Positions 61,820 through 64,000 of a DNA stretch of 64,000 nucleotides are shown one piece after another. The stretch is from Corynebacterium parakroppenstedtii (GTDB lineage: Bacteria; Actinomycetota; Actinomycetes; Mycobacteriales; Mycobacteriaceae), in assembly GCF_019754935.1 (NCBI RefSeq), contig NZ_JAGSOA010000002.1:425990-489989 (forward strand), read 5' to 3'. The translations under genes were made by a program, and so were the position numbers. The notes below the pieces were generated by a model, which searched no databases, was not told where the DNA came from, and worked only from the letters and a program-made list of their open reading frames with translations. How positions within the stretch are numbered: position 1 is the stretch's first letter; each line of letters opens with the position of its first letter.

Positions 61820-62445
61820 TAGACGATGCCTGCGCGTTCGAAGTGCTTTGTGAAAATCCGACGTCCGAGGATGCCGCCAAGGACGCCACAGCAGAAGGTC
61901 GAGATGACAATGATTCCATACAGCCAACTCATCTCGCCTATCGAGGACAGACCGTCAGCAAAACTGGCGCCGTATTTTTCGTGCATTTCGCTACTTTCGA
62001 GGTACTGGCGAGTAGTAAAGAATAGCGGTATGTACGACGCTGTCGGGGTTAAAGCGATACAGGCGTAGGCAATCACGCTATGAAAGGTACTTTCGTATTT
62101 CCCCGCTCGTAACACTATCTCCGCCGTTACGCCTGTTACCAAGCTGAGTAAAAGCGGCCAAATTCCCAGACCAAGTAAGAGACTCGAGAGACCACTGAGC
62201 ATCGAGAAAACGAGGACCATACTGGGCTTATGAATCTTTGCGAAGAACAGCATCATTGGGATGCCGAGAACAAGGGCCTGGACGGAGGTGATCATCACGT
62301 AAGTTACCGGGGTAATGCCAATAAAAGAGATTGCGACGCCCACGACCAGGTTAATAACGAAAAAAATTCCGATTGTCATGAGGTCGGTGACATTGAGTGT
62401 CTTGTTTTTCGTGGATCTAGTAGTGGTGCTGTTGGAATTAGGCAC
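61819..62445 (-). CDS. ECF transporter S component (MptD/Trep_Strep type)
   Basis: A 208-residue hydrophobic protein with about six membrane segments, starting after a hydrophilic Ser/Thr/Asn-rich leader of about 18 residues. The pattern (L-M-T-I-G-I-F-F-V-I-N, then I-T-P-V-T-Y-V-M, then G-G-I-L-G-R-R) resembles the Trep_Strep/MptD-type S family whose substrates are largely unknown. Start is GTG 62445 with GGAGG 6 bases upstream. First gene of the minus-strand operon. Close partnership with DtxR-box ABC genes suggests a metallophore or metal complex, but vitamins are possible. Confidence 0.82.
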   Translation of the reverse strand: MPNSNSTTTRSTKNKTLNVTDLMTIGIFFVINLVVGVAISFIGITPVTYVMITSVQALVLGIPMMLFFAKIHKPSMVLVFSMLSGLSSLLLGLGIWPLLLSLVTGVTAEIVLRAGKYESTFHSVIAYACIALTPTASYIPLFFTTRQYLESSEMHEKYGASFADGLSSIGEMSWLYGIIVISTFCCGVLGGILGRRIFTKHFERAGIV

Positions 62446-62523
62446 AGGGATCCTCCCAGATGAAGTGCTGTTTTGTCGCTTTTATTCGGAGACGTAAAAG
62501 GGATGGAAATAGAACGGTATTGG

Positions 62524-62552
62524 CGAGGTTGCCTTAAGATTGTCCTACCTCG
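62524..62552. promoter_or_regulatory. inverted repeat and weak DtxR-like site upstream of ECF operon
   Basis: CGAGGT (62524-62529) and ACCTCG (62547-62552) form an inverted repeat, and the internal AGGTTGCCTTAA resembles part of a DtxR box (about 10 of 19 consensus positions). It is about 80 bases before the S-component start. Weak by itself; considered because the convergent operon has a better box. Confidence 0.35.
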
Positions 62553-63857
62553 GCAGCGGTGTTGTAGATATTTGTAAACGATTCAGCCAGCTGTTGCGTA
62601 GTCGAGAGCTCGAAGACCCCGCGGATGGATGCTTCTACCGATCTCTCTCATCGGAGCGGAGTTAGTCATCCAGACCATGGCAGACGAGTCGCTGTCGGGA
62701 TGAGATAGATGTACTGGGTGAAGCTCTTAAACGTCGTTTATTAGGGCGGTAGGCTGTCGAGGTCATGACGGTGGTTTTCCTGATCACGGGTGAATTAGAT
62801 AAGTGTAGCCAAAACTATCGTTGACAGTATAAGCGCGACAACCCCATATTGAGAACACTTTTTGCTATAGAAAACCGATGCACACCCCCCCTGGGGAACT
62901 AATCGTTGACGTCTAACCAGGGGAGGGCCTGGGACTTTTGGGGGTGTCCATCGAAAATGATTATATCTTCCATGACAGCCATGGAGTTTTGGCGTTTGTC
63001 AAATGCTGATGTCTAATCGATGGGGATGCATGCTCCTCGCCGACTTCAGTAACGACGTATTGAGCGATATCAACCGGCTCCACTGATCCGGCTATGGGGC
63101 CAGTCTCTAGGTCTTTTTGTATTTTCTGCCTGTGGGATACCTGTGGTGTCTCTCTTCGAAGGAAATGCTGAGCCCTTGTGGTGGTCAGAAGGTGATTCCA
63201 TTTTGCGGCTTTACTTCTTGACATTTAGGCCACACACTTTTCTGAAAACCTAGGTGCTCGGCTGTTAGAGGTTGTTGGTCACTGTGTCATTTCTACCGAG
63301 TTCATCAGTGCCGCCCATACTGGCTGGCTACCGGTCGCGGATTTAAAAACCCTCGTTGTTATGACCTGGGAATCGGCCAGGGCTGGATAGTTTCCGACGC
63401 CGTTCGGTACTGCAACTGGTTGAAACCGTTCTAGATCACGGTTGGGTCAGTGGACGACCTTGTCGGATAAAACGACGGCTCAGCTCTCTGTAGTTCTCGA
63501 GTCCAAACACGGAAAACCGAGCTGAGCTGCTTAGGGCTAATTCTCGATGAGTGATGGAACGTCCCGTTTCCTTAGGGATATTTCCCGAGCAGAAGAGTCG
63601 ATTTACATAGGGGTAGAGGGCATAAGGATGTGACTCGTAATCGTCTCGCCGGGCTACATTGAAGGGAAACTCTGGTTTGAGACGTGTTCTCTGGGTCTGT
63701 TCATTCGGTAATTAATGGTTCTCGGCATTGAAGGTCATCAGAAAACTGTGAGCTGATGGGGCAGTGGGTAGGGGAGTCGTGCTTGAGACACGAGTGGCGC
63801 CACTTGAGTGCATCGGGGAACTTCCCGCGACTTGGTTCGTGTGGTACACGACGACGT
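62553..63857. other. gene-poor interval at right end
   Basis: I see no supportable gene. The longest minus frame (62961-63224, 87 residues) has no recognisable domain or clear Shine-Dalgarno. Two inverted repeats stand out: CCCCTGG/CCAGGGG (62888-62894/62917-62923) and GCTCAGCTC/GAGCTGAGC (63478-63486/63529-63537). These could be ends of decayed mobile DNA or regulatory RNA, but no transposase is readable. Confidence 0.6.
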
Positions 63858-63960
63858 GGTGGCGTGTAAGTGTTTTGTTGTGGGTGTTTTGTGGTTGTGT
63901 GCTGGGGGTTTGTGGTGTGTGGGTGGGGTGTGTAGTGTTCTTTGTCGTCGCCGAGGCAGC
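63858..63960 (+). other. strongly G/T-skewed tract, possible rRNA operon leader
   Basis: About 100 bases are almost free of A and C on this strand, with many GTG and GGG runs, followed by GTGTTCTTTGTCG that loosely resembles a BoxA antitermination element. Because corynebacterial tyrS is followed by an rRNA operon, this may be the start of an rrn leader, with 16S beyond the window. No rRNA sequence is inside the window. Confidence 0.35.
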
Positions 63961-64000
63961 CCGCCCGGTTACTGGGAAGGCAGTGATCTGGTTGTGGGTT

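Noticed and set aside
62961..63224. 87-residue minus-strand frame
   Set aside because: No ribosome binding site, no domain and no operon partner; listed only as part of the gene-poor interval.

Overview
The window looks like a chromosome segment of a Corynebacterium or a close relative (Actinomycetota, Mycobacteriales). Evidence: moderate-to-high G+C, frequent GTG starts, a PtsG that closely resembles the C. glutamicum glucose EIIBCA, an antigen-85-type mycolyltransferase-like exoprotein, CRP/GlxR-, McbR- and DtxR-like operator motifs, and a housekeeping backbone in an order I know from corynebacteria: polA-rpsA-ptsG-coaE-uvrB-usp-uvrA-infC-rpmI-rplT-spoU-pheST-argCJBDFRGH-tyrS. No species can be assigned from the sequence alone.

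Layout. (1) 0.1-6.5 kb: urease operon on the minus strand, read ureA, a histidine-rich CbiX-like gene, a fused ureB-ureC, ureF, ureG, ureD. There is no ureE, and the beta and alpha subunits are one polypeptide. (2) 6.6-10.6 kb: a GalT/HIT-like DUF4921 protein, a ThrE-type amino-acid exporter and a secreted SGNH lipase. (3) 10.8-19.2 kb: a short tRNA with a CAA anticodon, a two-domain sulfurtransferase, polA, rpsA and ptsG. (4) 19.3-23.1 kb: a MaoC-FabG-thiolase lipid module resembling the mycobacterial Rv0241c-Rv0242c-Rv0243 cluster. (5) 23.3-34.6 kb: coaE, uvrB, usp, a mycolyltransferase-like protein, a HelD/HelR-type RNA polymerase motor, a metallo-beta-lactamase-fold hydrolase and uvrA. (6) 34.6-37.3 kb: cbs-metB transsulfuration operon behind an McbR-like operator. 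(7) 37.3-44 kb: infC-rpmI-rplT with a structured leader, a strong terminator or attenuator and a probable ATC start for infC, then a SpoU methyltransferase and pheST. (8) 44-53.4 kb: the complete arginine pathway argC-J-B-D-F-R-G-H. (9) 53.5-55.1 kb: a Trm112-like small protein and tyrS. (10) 55.2-64 kb: an accessory island with a DtxR-like iron box, two half-size ABC exporter-fold transporters of the YbtPQ/IrtAB type, and a convergent three-gene ECF transporter, flanked by gene-poor DNA. It ends in a strongly G/T-skewed tract that may lead into an rRNA operon.

How the genes work together. The arginine genes convert glutamate-derived acetyl intermediates to arginine under ArgR. CBS and MetB link serine/homocysteine and homoserine/cysteine metabolism. 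UvrA, UvrB and PolA serve excision repair. The urease cluster would hydrolyse urea using nickel, and the CbiX-like histidine-rich protein is the best candidate for the missing nickel-delivery function. The terminal island looks like an iron-regulated metallophore uptake system that pairs two transporter classes and has no biosynthetic genes in view.

The two most unusual items are the urease operon (UreB-UreC fusion plus embedded CbiX-like protein) and the DtxR-box ABC/ECF island. Everything here comes from reading the sequence and from knowledge of families; no database search was run.
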